From positions 1-64,000 of the forward strand of contig NZ_MRCS01000027.1 in assembly GCF_002303925.1 (NCBI RefSeq): 64,000 nt of DNA. The letters are read 5' to 3'. Below are positions 26,001 through 34,210 of this stretch, piece by piece. Each line of letters starts with the position of its first letter. The first letter of the stretch is position 1. The notes beneath the pieces are model-generated. The model made no database searches. It was not told where the DNA came from and saw only the letters and a list, made by a program, of their open reading frames with translations. The DNA comes from Pseudomonas sp. ACN8. GTDB taxonomy: Bacteria > Pseudomonadota > Gammaproteobacteria > Pseudomonadales > Pseudomonadaceae. Position numbers and translations under genes: made by a program.

Positions 26001-29000
26001 GGCTGCCCATGAAGCGCTGATCAACATGCTCGACGAACTGGCCGCCGGCCAGGAAGTCAGCCCGCAGCCGCAGCGGATCAGGGCCTTGCGCGAGTTGCTC
26101 GACGAGAGCCTCGACCCGTCGGCCATGGGCCTGATCCGCAGCGATGGCAGCCGCAGCCTGAGCATCCGTGAATTGGGCAGCGCCACCGCAGAGCTTGAGC
26201 GCACGCTGCCCCCTGTAGGAGCGAGCTCGCTCGCGATGGACGTTAACGATGACGCGTTGTCATCGGATAAACGCGGCGCCGGCGAGACCATCGTCGGAAC
26301 GCCGCCCGGAGACGAGCTCGCTCCTACAGGAGAGGGGCGCGGGCTGGACGATGAAATAGTCGCGATCTTCCTTGAGGAAGCGGTGGATATCCTTGAAAGC
26401 GCCGGTCAGGCCTTGCAGCGCTGGTTGCGCGACTCGGACAACGCCGCGCCACTGTCGTCCCTGCAACGGGATTTGCACACCCTCGAAGGTGGCGCGCGCA
26501 TGGCCGAGGTCGGACCGGTCGGCGATCTGGCCCATGAACTGGAAAGCCTTTACCAGGGCCTGGTGGATCGTCGTTATGCCTTCAGTGATTCACTGGCGGT
26601 GCTGCTCAAACAGTGCCATGAGCGACTGGCGTTGTACCTCGAACAGTTGCAGCTCAACCAGCCGCTGGACCACTCCCGTGAGCTGATCGAAGCCATTCGT
26701 GCCTACCGTCAAGGTCATGCGGGTATCGCCGAGTCCGTCCGGCAGGCGACCGACAACGATTCGGCTGCGCATGATCCGGAATTGCTGGAGATCTTCCTCG
26801 AGGAAGGTTTTGACATCATCGAAAGCTCCGGGGCGGCGCTGGAGCGCTGGCAGGTCCAGCCTTCGAGTCGTCAGGAAGTGGAAACCCTGCTGCGCGACCT
26901 GCACACCCTCAAGGGCGGTGCGCGCATGGTGGAAATCGCCGCGATTGGCGATCTGGCCCATGAACTGGAGTTTCTCTACGAAGGCCTGTCCACCGGTGTG
27001 CTGCAACCGACGGAGGCGTTGTTCGCGCTGTTGCAGCGCAGCCATGACCGCTTGGCGCAGATGCTCGATGCGGCCCGCGCCGGTGAGCCGATGCCGCCGG
27101 CCGACCGTTTGATCTATGCGATCAGGAACTTCAGCCACCCGGTCGTGCCTGAAGCACCCGCGCCGGTTGCGGCGCCGGCCATGCCCAAGGCCGAGCCGCT
27201 GACGCCGCCTTCCGATGCCGGTGCCGACATGGTCAAGGTCTCGGCAGAGCTGCTCGACGATCTGGTCAACCTGGCCGGTGAAACATCGATCTTCCGTGGC
27301 CGGATCGAACAGCAGGTCAACGATGCGCACATCGCCCTGAACGAGATGGAGACCACCATCGAGCGGATGCGCGACCAGTTGCGCCGCCTCGATACCGAGA
27401 CCCAGGGGCGGATCCTCAGCCGCCAGCAAGTCGATGCCGAACGCCTGGGCTACGAGGAATTCGACCCGCTGGAAATGGACCGACACTCACAGTTGCAGCA
27501 ATTGTCCCGGGCGCTGTTCGAATCGGCCTCTGACTTGCTCGACCTCAAGGAAACCCTCGAGCGACGCAATCACGACACAGAAAACCTGCTGCAACAGCAG
27601 GGCCGCATCAACACCGAACTGCAGGAAGGCCTGATGCGCACGCGCATGGTGCCGTTCGAACGCATGCTCCCGCGTTTGCAGCGCATCGTCCGGCAGGTGG
27701 CCGGCGAACTGGGCAAGGACGTGGATTTCATCGTCGACAACGCCGAAGGCGAGATGGATCGCAACGTTCTCGAACGCATGGCCGCGCCGCTGGAACACAT
27801 GCTGCGCAACGCCGTCGACCATGGCCTGGAGTCCGTCGAGGTGCGGCTGGCGGCGGGGAAACCGGCCAAGGGCAAGATCACCCTCGATCTGCTGCGCGAA
27901 GGGGGCGACATCATCTTCGACATCCGCGACGACGGCGCCGGTGTGCCGCTGGATGTGGTGCGGCGCAAGGCGATCAAGCGCGGCCTGCTCGCCCCGGACA
28001 GCGTCATCAGTGATCACGACGTGTTGCAGTTCATCCTGCAACCGGGGTTTTCCACCGCTGAAAAAATCACCCAGATCTCCGGGCGCGGCGTCGGTATGGA
28101 CGTGGTGCATGAAGAGGTGCGGCAGCTGGGCGGCACCATGAGCATCGACTCGGTGCCGGGGCAGGGCGTGCATTTCCGCATTCGCCTGCCGTTTACCGTA
28201 TCGGTCAACCGGGCGTTGATGGTGCAGTGCGGTGAGGACCAATACGCGATCCCGCTCAATACCATCGACGGCATCGTGCGCGTCCTGCCCAATGAACTCG
28301 AAGGGTATTTCCGTTTCGATTCGCCGACCTACGAATACGCCGGACAACGTTACGAGCTGTGCTATCTGGGTGAGTTGCTGAAAACCAGCCCGCGCCCGAA
28401 ACTGTTGGGGCAGAGCCTGCCGTTGCCGGTGCTGCTGGTGCAGTGCAACGAACGGCACATTGCGGTGCAGGTGGATGCCATGGCCGGCACCCGCGAGATC
28501 GTGGTCAAGAGCCTGGGGCCGCAGTTCGCGGCGGTACAAGGGGTGTCCGGGGCGACGATTCTCGGCGACGGCCGGGTGGTGCTGATTCTGGATTTGCTGG
28601 CGCCGATCCGCGCCATGCAGGCCCGTGTACCCCAGCGTCCGGCGGGGCAAGAAGTCGAGGCCGAACCGCATCGGCCGCTGCTGGTGATGGTGGTCGACGA
28701 CTCGGTCACCGTGCGCAAGGTCACCAGCCGCTTGCTCGAACGCCACGGCATGAACGTGCTGACCGCCAAGGACGGGGTCGATGCCATGCTGCTGCTGGAA
28801 GAACACATGCCCGACCTGATGCTGCTGGACATCGAGATGCCGCGCATGGATGGCTTCGAAGTCGCGACCCAGGTGCGCAACGATGAACGTCTGCGACACC
28901 TGCCGATCATCATGATCACCTCCCGCACCGGGCAGAAACACCGCGACCGCGCCATGGCCATCGGCGTCAACGACTACCTGGGCAAGCCGTACCAGGAATC

Positions 29001-29046
29001 GGTGCTGCTCGAAAGCATTGCCTTGTGGAGCAAGACCCATGCTTGA
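23017..29046 (+). CDS. chpA: Chemotactic hybrid histidine kinase ChpA (with in-frame REPIN)
   Basis: A 2009-residue hybrid kinase of the twitching pathway. Phosphotransfer-like modules centre on H49, T475 (Tpt-like), H670, H809, T951 (Thr where His is expected), H1154 (HTLEGG, Glu for the usual Lys) and H1296. A dimerisation segment begins ~1404 (MVKVSAELLDDLVNLAGE). The CheA-type ATPase follows (MLRNAVDHGLE near 1595), then CheW (~1720-1870) and a receiver (1887-2008; MLLDIEMPRMDG). I recall P. aeruginosa ChpA as ~2470 residues with eight modules, so this one is shorter. Residues ~1066-1105 are translated REPIN sequence. I used the ATG at 23017 (TTGGAG upstream) and not the GTG at 23002. Confidence 0.95.
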   Translation: MGDRHDYVALEWVKGEIAETLKQAHHAIENLLDDPQATQALDDCLACIHQVHGSLQMVEFYGAALLAEEMEQLAMALQGNRVSHRDEALHLLMQALGQLPIYLDRVQGARRDLPLVVLPLINDLRSARGESLLSETSLFSPQLPELPALDAHTLAQLEPAELPSVLRKLRQMLQMALVGFLREQNNDTNLDYLAKVFTRLEALCANAPLNPLWQVASALVEGMQDGAIANSPALRSLFKEADKELKRLLEQGMPGINQPAPPELLKSLLFYIAKAEHPTGQMLTMKERYSLDDALPDSAMVDEERARLAGPDRDAMRSVLAALCEELVRVKERLDLFVRSDRQHTSDLDSLLAPLRQIADTLAVLGFGQPRKVIIDQLAVVLSLAQGQREPNDAILMDVAGALLYVEATLAGMVGTVEPESQDDNRLPTTDLTQIHQIVIKEARICLQQAKDMIVDYIDADWDRQHLQALPALLTQVRGALAMIPLSRAASLVETCNHFIREHLLLEPGQPGWQELDSLADVITSIEYYLERLSDDPQALGENLLDVAEKSLASLGFFPREQHVPVLEDVLNPSEAQVMQMMQELDDPQVVQTLADVLASPVSSLNPPAQNTPGSLLPPPAGEEPVDEELREVFLEETEEVLEILREYLPRWSVNPDNHSALSELRRAFHTLKGSGRMVRALVLGELAWAVENLLNRVLEGSVEPGATVQQLIGDVLHLLPELVAEYAANAQRQRNDVDQLAARAHALAKGDEPVSDEDTQDVAALDPLLLEIFRKEAETHLGSLNRFLDQAAEHVPLQASDELQRALHTLKGSAYMAGVLPIAELAAPLDQLAREYKAHLIALDLDEVELLLEAEGLFRLGLRQLKKDPLAEVPGARGLTERARALLAERLENLLSTPNTGLRIKRDPQLINNFLAQGMDILLDVESLLLRWQQHPGERQELSALLDELTTLGEGAHLADLHPVDELCEALLDLYGAVEESSLAVSERFFHEAQAAHEALINMLDELAAGQEVSPQPQRIRALRELLDESLDPSAMGLIRSDGSRSLSIRELGSATAELERTLPPVGASSLAMDVNDDALSSDKRGAGETIVGTPPGDELAPTGEGRGLDDEIVAIFLEEAVDILESAGQALQRWLRDSDNAAPLSSLQRDLHTLEGGARMAEVGPVGDLAHELESLYQGLVDRRYAFSDSLAVLLKQCHERLALYLEQLQLNQPLDHSRELIEAIRAYRQGHAGIAESVRQATDNDSAAHDPELLEIFLEEGFDIIESSGAALERWQVQPSSRQEVETLLRDLHTLKGGARMVEIAAIGDLAHELEFLYEGLSTGVLQPTEALFALLQRSHDRLAQMLDAARAGEPMPPADRLIYAIRNFSHPVVPEAPAPVAAPAMPKAEPLTPPSDAGADMVKVSAELLDDLVNLAGETSIFRGRIEQQVNDAHIALNEMETTIERMRDQLRRLDTETQGRILSRQQVDAERLGYEEFDPLEMDRHSQLQQLSRALFESASDLLDLKETLERRNHDTENLLQQQGRINTELQEGLMRTRMVPFERMLPRLQRIVRQVAGELGKDVDFIVDNAEGEMDRNVLERMAAPLEHMLRNAVDHGLESVEVRLAAGKPAKGKITLDLLREGGDIIFDIRDDGAGVPLDVVRRKAIKRGLLAPDSVISDHDVLQFILQPGFSTAEKITQISGRGVGMDVVHEEVRQLGGTMSIDSVPGQGVHFRIRLPFTVSVNRALMVQCGEDQYAIPLNTIDGIVRVLPNELEGYFRFDSPTYEYAGQRYELCYLGELLKTSPRPKLLGQSLPLPVLLVQCNERHIAVQVDAMAGTREIVVKSLGPQFAAVQGVSGATILGDGRVVLILDLLAPIRAMQARVPQRPAGQEVEAEPHRPLLVMVVDDSVTVRKVTSRLLERHGMNVLTAKDGVDAMLLLEEHMPDLMLLDIEMPRMDGFEVATQVRNDERLRHLPIIMITSRTGQKHRDRAMAIGVNDYLGKPYQESVLLESIALWSKTHA
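26212..26330. repeat. REPIN embedded in the chpA coding frame
   Basis: Perfect 18-bp inverted arms: CCTGTAGGAGCGAGCTCG at 26212-26229 and CGAGCTCGCTCCTACAGG at 26313-26330. The left palindrome continues into CTCGCGATGGACG. The inverse of the right end reads CGGGCGGCGTTCCGACGATG, a variant REP tail. The unit is read through in frame without a stop, encoding PVGASSLAMDVNDDA to GDELAPT, between the T951 and H1154 modules. Confidence 0.95.
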
Positions 29047-29500
29047 GCACCGCACCAGTAACCTCACCGGCCTGCTGCTGCCGTTGGCCGACCGCAACCT
29101 GATCCTGCCCAACGTCGCCGTTGCCGAGCTGATCGATTACCAGCAGCCGGGGACCTTCGACCTCGACACACCGCCGTGGTACCTGGGCCTGGTGACGTGG
29201 CGCGACCGGCAGATTCCGCTGCTGAGTTTCGAGTCGGCCTGCGGGCAGAAAATCGTCATCGGCGAACGTGCGCGGATCGTCATTCTCAACGCCCTGGGCG
29301 GGCGCCCCGAACTGAAATTCATCGCGCTGCTGGTGCAGGGGATTCCGCGCTCCTGCAAGCTCGATAGTCAGTTGAGTTACGTGGATGTGCCGTTGTGTTC
29401 GCTGGAGCAGGCGGCGGTACAGGTGGGCGAGCAGGTGGCCAAGGTGCCGGATCTGTTGGCGCTGGAGGGGTTGTTGGTAGATGCCGGGTTAATCGAATGA
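29039..29500 (+). CDS. chpC: CheW-like adaptor ChpC
   Basis: A 153-residue CheW domain protein with LTGLLLPLADRNLILPNVAVAEL, WYLGLVTWRDRQIPLLSFE, a shortened core and RARIVILNALGG. It is the second adaptor of the Pil-Chp pathway. Its ATG lies 8 bp inside the end of chpA, so translation is probably coupled. In P. aeruginosa a methylesterase gene chpB lies between chpA and chpC; there is no room for one here. A REP pair follows. Confidence 0.9.
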   Translation: MLEHRTSNLTGLLLPLADRNLILPNVAVAELIDYQQPGTFDLDTPPWYLGLVTWRDRQIPLLSFESACGQKIVIGERARIVILNALGGRPELKFIALLVQGIPRSCKLDSQLSYVDVPLCSLEQAAVQVGEQVAKVPDLLALEGLLVDAGLIE

Positions 29501-29530
29501 CTCTGGTTTTGCTGTGACTACACTGCCCCC

Positions 29531-29607
29531 TTCGCGAGCAGGCTCGCTCCCACAGGGTTTTTGTGTGCGACACAGATCCATTGTGGGAGCGAGCCTGCTC
29601 GCGAAGG
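29531..29607. repeat. REP pair, inward-facing
   Basis: TTCGCGAGCAGGCTCGCTCC at 29531 and GGAGCGAGCCTGCTCGCGAA to 29606, with ~33 bp between. It separates chpC from the malonate operon. Confidence 0.95.
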
Positions 29608-29692
29608 CGTCAGTTCTGACAACCATTACCCTGAGCGTAACGATCCATCACTCTGCTTGATTGATACGCCACACCCAACACTCCTAAGGTAG

Positions 29693-29716
29693 CTCCACGA
29701 CAGCGAACCCGTGGAG
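29693..29716 (+). promoter_or_regulatory. Hairpin over the mdcA ribosome-binding site
   Basis: CTCCACG (29693-29699) and CGTGGAG (29710-29716) can pair in mRNA as a 7-bp stem with a 10-nt loop. The right arm holds the GGAG that serves as mdcA's ribosome site, 5 bp before the ATG. It could reduce initiation, or be a DNA dyad for a regulator such as MdcR. Function is inferred only. Confidence 0.45.
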
Positions 29717-29721
29717 TGGTC

Positions 29722-31392
29722 ATGACAACAACAATATCCCCCGACTCGCGATGGACGCGGCGGCGCAGCGAGAAGCAGCGGCGCCTCGAGCTGGTGCGAG
29801 GTCTTGCCGACGGCGTGGTGTTGCCCACCGACAACATCGTGGCGGCGCTGGAGGCGTTGATCCTGCCTGGCGACCGCGTGGTGCTCGAAGGCAACAACCA
29901 GAAGCAGGCGGATTTTCTTTCGCGCTCCCTGGCCAAGGCCGACCCCGCGAAGTTGCATGACCTGCACATGATCATGCCCAGCGTCGGGCGCTCCGAGCAC
30001 CTGGACCTGTTCGAACGCGGCATCGCCCGCAAGCTCGACTTCTCTTTCGCCGGTACCCAGAGCCTGCGCATCAGCCAGTTGCTCGAAGACGGCCTGCTGG
30101 AAGTCGGCGCGATCCACACCTACATCGAACTCTACGCACGGCTGGTGGTGGACCTGATTCCCAACGTCGTGCTATCGGCCGGGTTCATGGCCGACCGCGC
30201 CGGCAACATCTACACCGGGCCGAGCACCGAAGACACCCCGGCGCTGATCGAACCGGCGGCCTTCAGCGACGGCATCGTCATCGTTCAGGTCAACCAGTTG
30301 GTGGACGACGTCAGCGACCTGCCGCGTGTCGACATTCCCGCCTCCTGGGTCGATTTCGTGGTGGTGGCCGACAAGCCGTTCTATATCGAACCGCTGTTCA
30401 CCCGCGATCCTCGGCACATCAAGCCCGTGCACGTGCTGATGGCGATGATGGCGATCCGCGGAATCTACGAAAAACACAACGTGCAATCCCTCAACCACGG
30501 CATCGGTTTCAATACCGCTGCCATCGAGCTGATCCTGCCGACCTACGGCGAGTCTCTCGGTCTCAAAGGCAAGATCTGCCGCAACTGGACGCTCAACCCG
30601 CACCCGACCCTGATCCCCGCGATTGAAAGTGGCTGGGTCGAAAGCGTGCATTGCTTCGGCACCGAACTGGGGATGGAGAACTACATTGCGGCGCGTCCGG
30701 ATGTGTTCTTTACCGGGCGTGACGGTTCCCTGCGTTCCAACCGGATGTTCAGTCAACTGGCCGGGCAATACGCCGTGGACCTGTTTATCGGTGCGACCTT
30801 GCAGGTGGATGGCGACGGCCATTCCTCCACCGTGACCCGCGGGCGCCTGGCCGGTTTCGGTGGGGCACCGAACATGGGCCACGACCCGCGCGGTCGTCGT
30901 CACGGCACACCGGCCTGGCTGGACATGCGCAACACCGACGTGGCAGAGCCGATGCTCGAACGCGGCAAGAAACTCGTGGTGCAGATGGTCGAAACCTTCC
31001 AGGAGGGCGGCAAACCGACGTTTGTTGAAACCCTCGATGCGGTTGATGTGGCGAAGAAAAGCGGCATGCCACTGGCGCCGATCATGGTCTACGGCGACGA
31101 CGTGACCCACCTGTTGACCGAAGAAGGCATCGCCTACCTGTACAAGGCGCGCTCGCTGGAAGAACGCCAAGCGATGATCGCCGCCGTCGCCGGAGTGACC
31201 GCCATCGGCCTGCGCCACAACCCCAAAGACACCGCGCGCATGCGCCGCGAAGGCCTGATCGCCTTACCCGAAGACCTCGGCATCCGCCGCACCGACGCCA
31301 CTCGCGAGTTGCTCGCGGCGAAAAGCGTGGCCGATCTGGTGGAGTGGTCCGGTGGCCTCTACAACCCGCCCGCCAAGTTCAGGAGCTGGTAA
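29722..31392 (+). CDS. mdcA: Malonate decarboxylase alpha subunit (acetyl-ACP:malonate ACP-transferase)
   Basis: Exchanges acetyl for malonyl on the prosthetic-group thiol of the carrier MdcC. 556 residues, typical of MdcA. It has the RRRSEKQRRLELVRGLADG start, LPGDRVVLEGNNQKQADFL, and the CoA-transferase-like core HGIGFNTAAIELILPTYGESL. Near the C-terminus are FGGAPNMGHDPRGRRHGTPA and GVTAIGLRHNPKDTARMRREG. The ATG at 29722 is preferred to a GTG two codons upstream. Its stop shares a base with the mdcB start (TAATG). First gene of the mdcABCDEGH-madLM operon. Confidence 0.97.
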   Translation: MTTTISPDSRWTRRRSEKQRRLELVRGLADGVVLPTDNIVAALEALILPGDRVVLEGNNQKQADFLSRSLAKADPAKLHDLHMIMPSVGRSEHLDLFERGIARKLDFSFAGTQSLRISQLLEDGLLEVGAIHTYIELYARLVVDLIPNVVLSAGFMADRAGNIYTGPSTEDTPALIEPAAFSDGIVIVQVNQLVDDVSDLPRVDIPASWVDFVVVADKPFYIEPLFTRDPRHIKPVHVLMAMMAIRGIYEKHNVQSLNHGIGFNTAAIELILPTYGESLGLKGKICRNWTLNPHPTLIPAIESGWVESVHCFGTELGMENYIAARPDVFFTGRDGSLRSNRMFSQLAGQYAVDLFIGATLQVDGDGHSSTVTRGRLAGFGGAPNMGHDPRGRRHGTPAWLDMRNTDVAEPMLERGKKLVVQMVETFQEGGKPTFVETLDAVDVAKKSGMPLAPIMVYGDDVTHLLTEEGIAYLYKARSLEERQAMIAAVAGVTAIGLRHNPKDTARMRREGLIALPEDLGIRRTDATRELLAAKSVADLVEWSGGLYNPPAKFRSW

Positions 31393-32267
31393 TGCACGCA
31401 CTTAACCTGCAACCAAAAAGCCTGAGCCTGGCCGAACGGCTGGCGGACCTGGCGGTGGACGCACTGATCGATGAGGCTGATCTGTCGCCAAAACCGGCAC
31501 TGGTCGACCGTCGCGGCAATGGCGCCCACACCGATTTGCACCTGGGGCTGATGCACGCTTCAGCGCTGTCCTTGTGGCCGGCCTTTAAAGAAATGGCGGA
31601 AGCCGCCATCGAGTTCGGCGAAATCGGCTTGCCCCTGCGCGAAGCCGTGGGCCGCATCGGTCGCGAAGGCGAGCAAGCGATGCTCGACACCACTGGCGGG
31701 GTGAACACCCATCGCGGGGCGATCTGGGCCTTGGGCCTGTTGGTCACTGCCGCTGCACTGGAACCTCAATCCTGCAGTGCCAATAGCGTGGCGTTACGTG
31801 CTGCGCGGTTGGCCCTGCTCGACGACCGTTTTGCGCCACGTCCGCTCAGTCACGGTGCGCAAGTCGCCCAGCGCTACGGCGCTCGCGGTGCCCGTGAGGA
31901 AGCGCAACTGGGCTTCCCGGCGGTGTTGCAACGCGCGTTGCCGCAACTCAAATGCAGCCGCGCCGCCGGCCATGGCGAACAGAACGCCCGGCTCGATGCG
32001 CTGCTGGCGATCATGACGAATCTGGACGACACCTGCGTGCTTTATCGCGCTGGAGAACAAGGTCTGCACACCATGCAACTCGGCGCCCAGGCCGTGCTCG
32101 ATGCCGGGGGTAGCGCCAGCCTCGCCGGGCGTCGCCGCCTGCATGTGCTGGACCAACAACTCATCGCGTTGAATGCCTCGCCCGGTGGTGCTGCGGACCT
32201 GCTCGCAGCCTGCCTGTTCATCGACCGTATCGAGTCGGGCGACGGCCTCATCCAGGGAGCTTTTTGA
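31392..32267 (+). CDS. mdcB: Triphosphoribosyl-dephospho-CoA synthase
   Basis: Makes 2'-(5''-triphosphoribosyl)-3'-dephospho-CoA, the precursor of the MdcC prosthetic group, from ATP and dephospho-CoA (CitG family). 291 residues with PALVDRRGNGAHTDLHLGLMHASA, GGVNTHRGAIWALGLL, and MTNLDDTCVLYRAGEQGL. The ATG at 31392 overlaps the mdcA stop. MdcG, two genes on, transfers the product to MdcC. Confidence 0.95.
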   Translation: MHALNLQPKSLSLAERLADLAVDALIDEADLSPKPALVDRRGNGAHTDLHLGLMHASALSLWPAFKEMAEAAIEFGEIGLPLREAVGRIGREGEQAMLDTTGGVNTHRGAIWALGLLVTAAALEPQSCSANSVALRAARLALLDDRFAPRPLSHGAQVAQRYGARGAREEAQLGFPAVLQRALPQLKCSRAAGHGEQNARLDALLAIMTNLDDTCVLYRAGEQGLHTMQLGAQAVLDAGGSASLAGRRRLHVLDQQLIALNASPGGAADLLAACLFIDRIESGDGLIQGAF

Positions 32268-32566
32268 TGGAAACCTTATCCTTTGAATTCCCCGCCGGGC
32301 AGCCGCCACGCGGTCGCACCCTGGTGGGTTGTGTCGGCTCGGGCGATCTGGAAGTGCTGATCGAACCGGGTCAGGCCGGCAAGCTGACGATCAACGTGCA
32401 GACCTCGGTCAATGGCAGTGAACAACGCTGGCAGCATCTGTTCGCGCGGATGTTCGACGGCCAGACGCCACCGGCCATGGATATCGATATCCACGATTTC
32501 GGCGCGACGCCCGGCGTGGTGCGCCTGCGTCTGGAACAGGGCTTCGAGGAGATCGGCCATGACTGA
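32267..32566 (+). CDS. mdcC: Malonate decarboxylase acyl-carrier delta subunit
   Basis: A 99-residue acyl-carrier subunit. Ser25 in VGSGDLEVL is the attachment site for phosphoribosyl-dephospho-CoA, matching the Ser25 I recall for the Klebsiella protein. The C-terminal half has MDIDIHDFGATPGVVRLRLEQG. The start is the ATG at 32267, overlapping the mdcB stop by one base (TGATG). The mdcD ATG lies 8 bp inside its end. Confidence 0.95.
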   Translation: METLSFEFPAGQPPRGRTLVGCVGSGDLEVLIEPGQAGKLTINVQTSVNGSEQRWQHLFARMFDGQTPPAMDIDIHDFGATPGVVRLRLEQGFEEIGHD

Positions 32567-33410
32567 TAGTGCATCCCTGCTCAACAAGCACAGCTTCGTC
32601 GAACTCGGTGCCCGGCAACGGGCCAGGGCCCTGCTCGACGCCGGCACCTTCCGCGAGCTGCTTGACCCCTTTCAACGGATCATGTCGCCGTGGCTGTCGC
32701 GCCAGGGCGTGGTGCCACAAGCCGACGACGGCGTGGTGATCGCCAAAGGCAAACTCGATGGTTTGCCGGTGGTGATCGCGGCCATCGAAGGTGCGTTCCA
32801 GGGCGGCAGCCTCGGTGAAGTCGGCGGAGCAAAAATTGCCGGCGCACTGGAACTGGCCGCCGAAGACAACCGCAACGGCATCCCGACCCGCGCCGTGCTG
32901 CTGCTGGAAACCGGCGGCGTGCGCTTGCAGGAAGCCAACCTCGGCCTGGCGGCCATTGCCGACATCCACGCGGCGATTGTCGATTTGCAGCAGTACCAAC
33001 CCGTGGTCGGTGTGGTGGCGGGCAGCGTCGGTTGCTTTGGCGGCATGTCGATCGCCGCCGGGTTGTGCAGCTATCTGTTGGTGACTCAGGAAGCACGACT
33101 GGGCCTGAACGGTCCACAGGTGATCGAACAGGAAGCCGGACTCGAGGAGTACGACTCCCGCGACCGGCCCTTCATCTGGGGCCTGACCGGTGGCGAGCAG
33201 CGTTTCGCCAGTGGCCTGGTGGATCGCTATGTTGCCGACGACGTGGCGCAGATTCGCCAGCAAGTCGGCGAGTTACTCCAGCAAGGTTTGCCTGAACAAC
33301 CGCGCAGCCGTCAGGCAGAGTTGTTCCTGCAACACCTGGCGCGTCTGGATGCCGAGCCGCAAATCGAGCCGTCCGTGGTTCGTGATCTGTACCAAGGAGA
33401 ACGCCCATGA
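32559..33410 (+). CDS. mdcD: Malonate decarboxylase beta subunit
   Basis: Carboxyltransferase-type (crotonase-fold) subunit that, with MdcE, removes CO2 from malonyl-MdcC. 283 residues. The oxyanion-hole-like glycine stretches AFQGGSLGEVGGAKIAGAL and GSVGCFGGMSIAAGLCSY are visible, with LGLNGPQVIEQEAG and DRPFIWGLTGGEQRFASG after them. Begins inside mdcC and ends in a 4-bp ATGA overlap with mdcE. Confidence 0.96.
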   Translation: MTDSASLLNKHSFVELGARQRARALLDAGTFRELLDPFQRIMSPWLSRQGVVPQADDGVVIAKGKLDGLPVVIAAIEGAFQGGSLGEVGGAKIAGALELAAEDNRNGIPTRAVLLLETGGVRLQEANLGLAAIADIHAAIVDLQQYQPVVGVVAGSVGCFGGMSIAAGLCSYLLVTQEARLGLNGPQVIEQEAGLEEYDSRDRPFIWGLTGGEQRFASGLVDRYVADDVAQIRQQVGELLQQGLPEQPRSRQAELFLQHLARLDAEPQIEPSVVRDLYQGERP

Positions 33411-34210
33411 GTTCGTATTCCCTGCGAGGCTTGAACTGGTTCAACGCCTTGAGTACCGGGGCGAAAGCGGTCGAGGGTTTGCCGGCTTCGCTGAAGGTCG
33501 CCGACGGTTCGCTGGGCGATCAGCCTGTGCGATTCATCGCGGTGGTGGCCGACCCGGAAAACCGCTTCGTCCGTGCCCGCAACGGCGAGGTGGGTTTGCT
33601 CGAAGGCTGGGGCCTGGCCAAGGCCGTGGATGAAGTCATCGCCGCCGATCAGAACAAGGCACAAAAACGCGCCCTGGTCGCCATCGTCGACGTGCCGAGC
33701 CAGGCTTACGGTCGACGGGAGGAAGCCCTCGGCATTCATCAGGCGCTGGCCGCTGCGGCGGACAGTTATGCCCGTGCCCGTCTCGCTGGCCATGCGGTGA
33801 TCGGACTGCTGGTGGGCAAGGCGATGTCCGGGGCATTTCTGGCCCACGGCTATCAGGCCAACCGCTTGATCGCCCTGCGCGATCCGGGGGTGATGGTGCA
33901 TGCCATGGGCAAGGCGTCGGCGGCGCGGGTGACCTTGCGCAGCGTCGAAGAGCTCGAAGCCCTGGCGGCCAGCGTGCCGCCGATGGCCTATGACATCGAC
34001 AGCTACGCCAGCCTCGGGCTGCTGTGGGAAACCTTGTCGGTGGACCGGATCGAGCAGCCGACAGCGGCGGATCTGGCGCGTGTGATCGAGTGCCTGCATC
34101 AGGCGATTGACGATGTGGCCGCCGCTGGCCCTGATCTAAGCGGTCGCCTGGGGGCGGCCAATCGTGCGGCGTCGAGTAAGGTTCGCCAATTGCTGAGAGC
34201 GCAGTGGTGA
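33407..34210 (+). CDS. mdcE: Malonate decarboxylase gamma subunit
   Basis: A 267-residue partner of MdcD, forming the malonyl-ACP decarboxylase. It has RGLNWFNALS at the start, VAIVDVPSQAYGRREEALGI and GKAMSGAFLAHGYQANRLIAL, typical of the carboxyltransferase alpha half. The C-terminal third is more variable. Starts in the mdcD stop (ATGA) and ends in a GTGA overlap with mdcG. Confidence 0.95.
   Translation: MSSYSLRGLNWFNALSTGAKAVEGLPASLKVADGSLGDQPVRFIAVVADPENRFVRARNGEVGLLEGWGLAKAVDEVIAADQNKAQKRALVAIVDVPSQAYGRREEALGIHQALAAAADSYARARLAGHAVIGLLVGKAMSGAFLAHGYQANRLIALRDPGVMVHAMGKASAARVTLRSVEELEALAASVPPMAYDIDSYASLGLLWETLSVDRIEQPTAADLARVIECLHQAIDDVAAAGPDLSGRLGAANRAASSKVRQLLRAQW

Noticed and set aside
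23884..26010. Long minus-strand open frame (708 codons) across chpA
   Set aside because: It is antisense to the ChpA phosphotransfer modules. High GC makes such shadows common, and its translation is His/Gln-rich with no domain.
27487..29112. Minus-strand open frame (541 codons) across the chpA kinase core
   Set aside because: Shadow of the conserved ATPase, CheW and receiver region. It has no ribosome site, and the composition is typical of an antisense reading.
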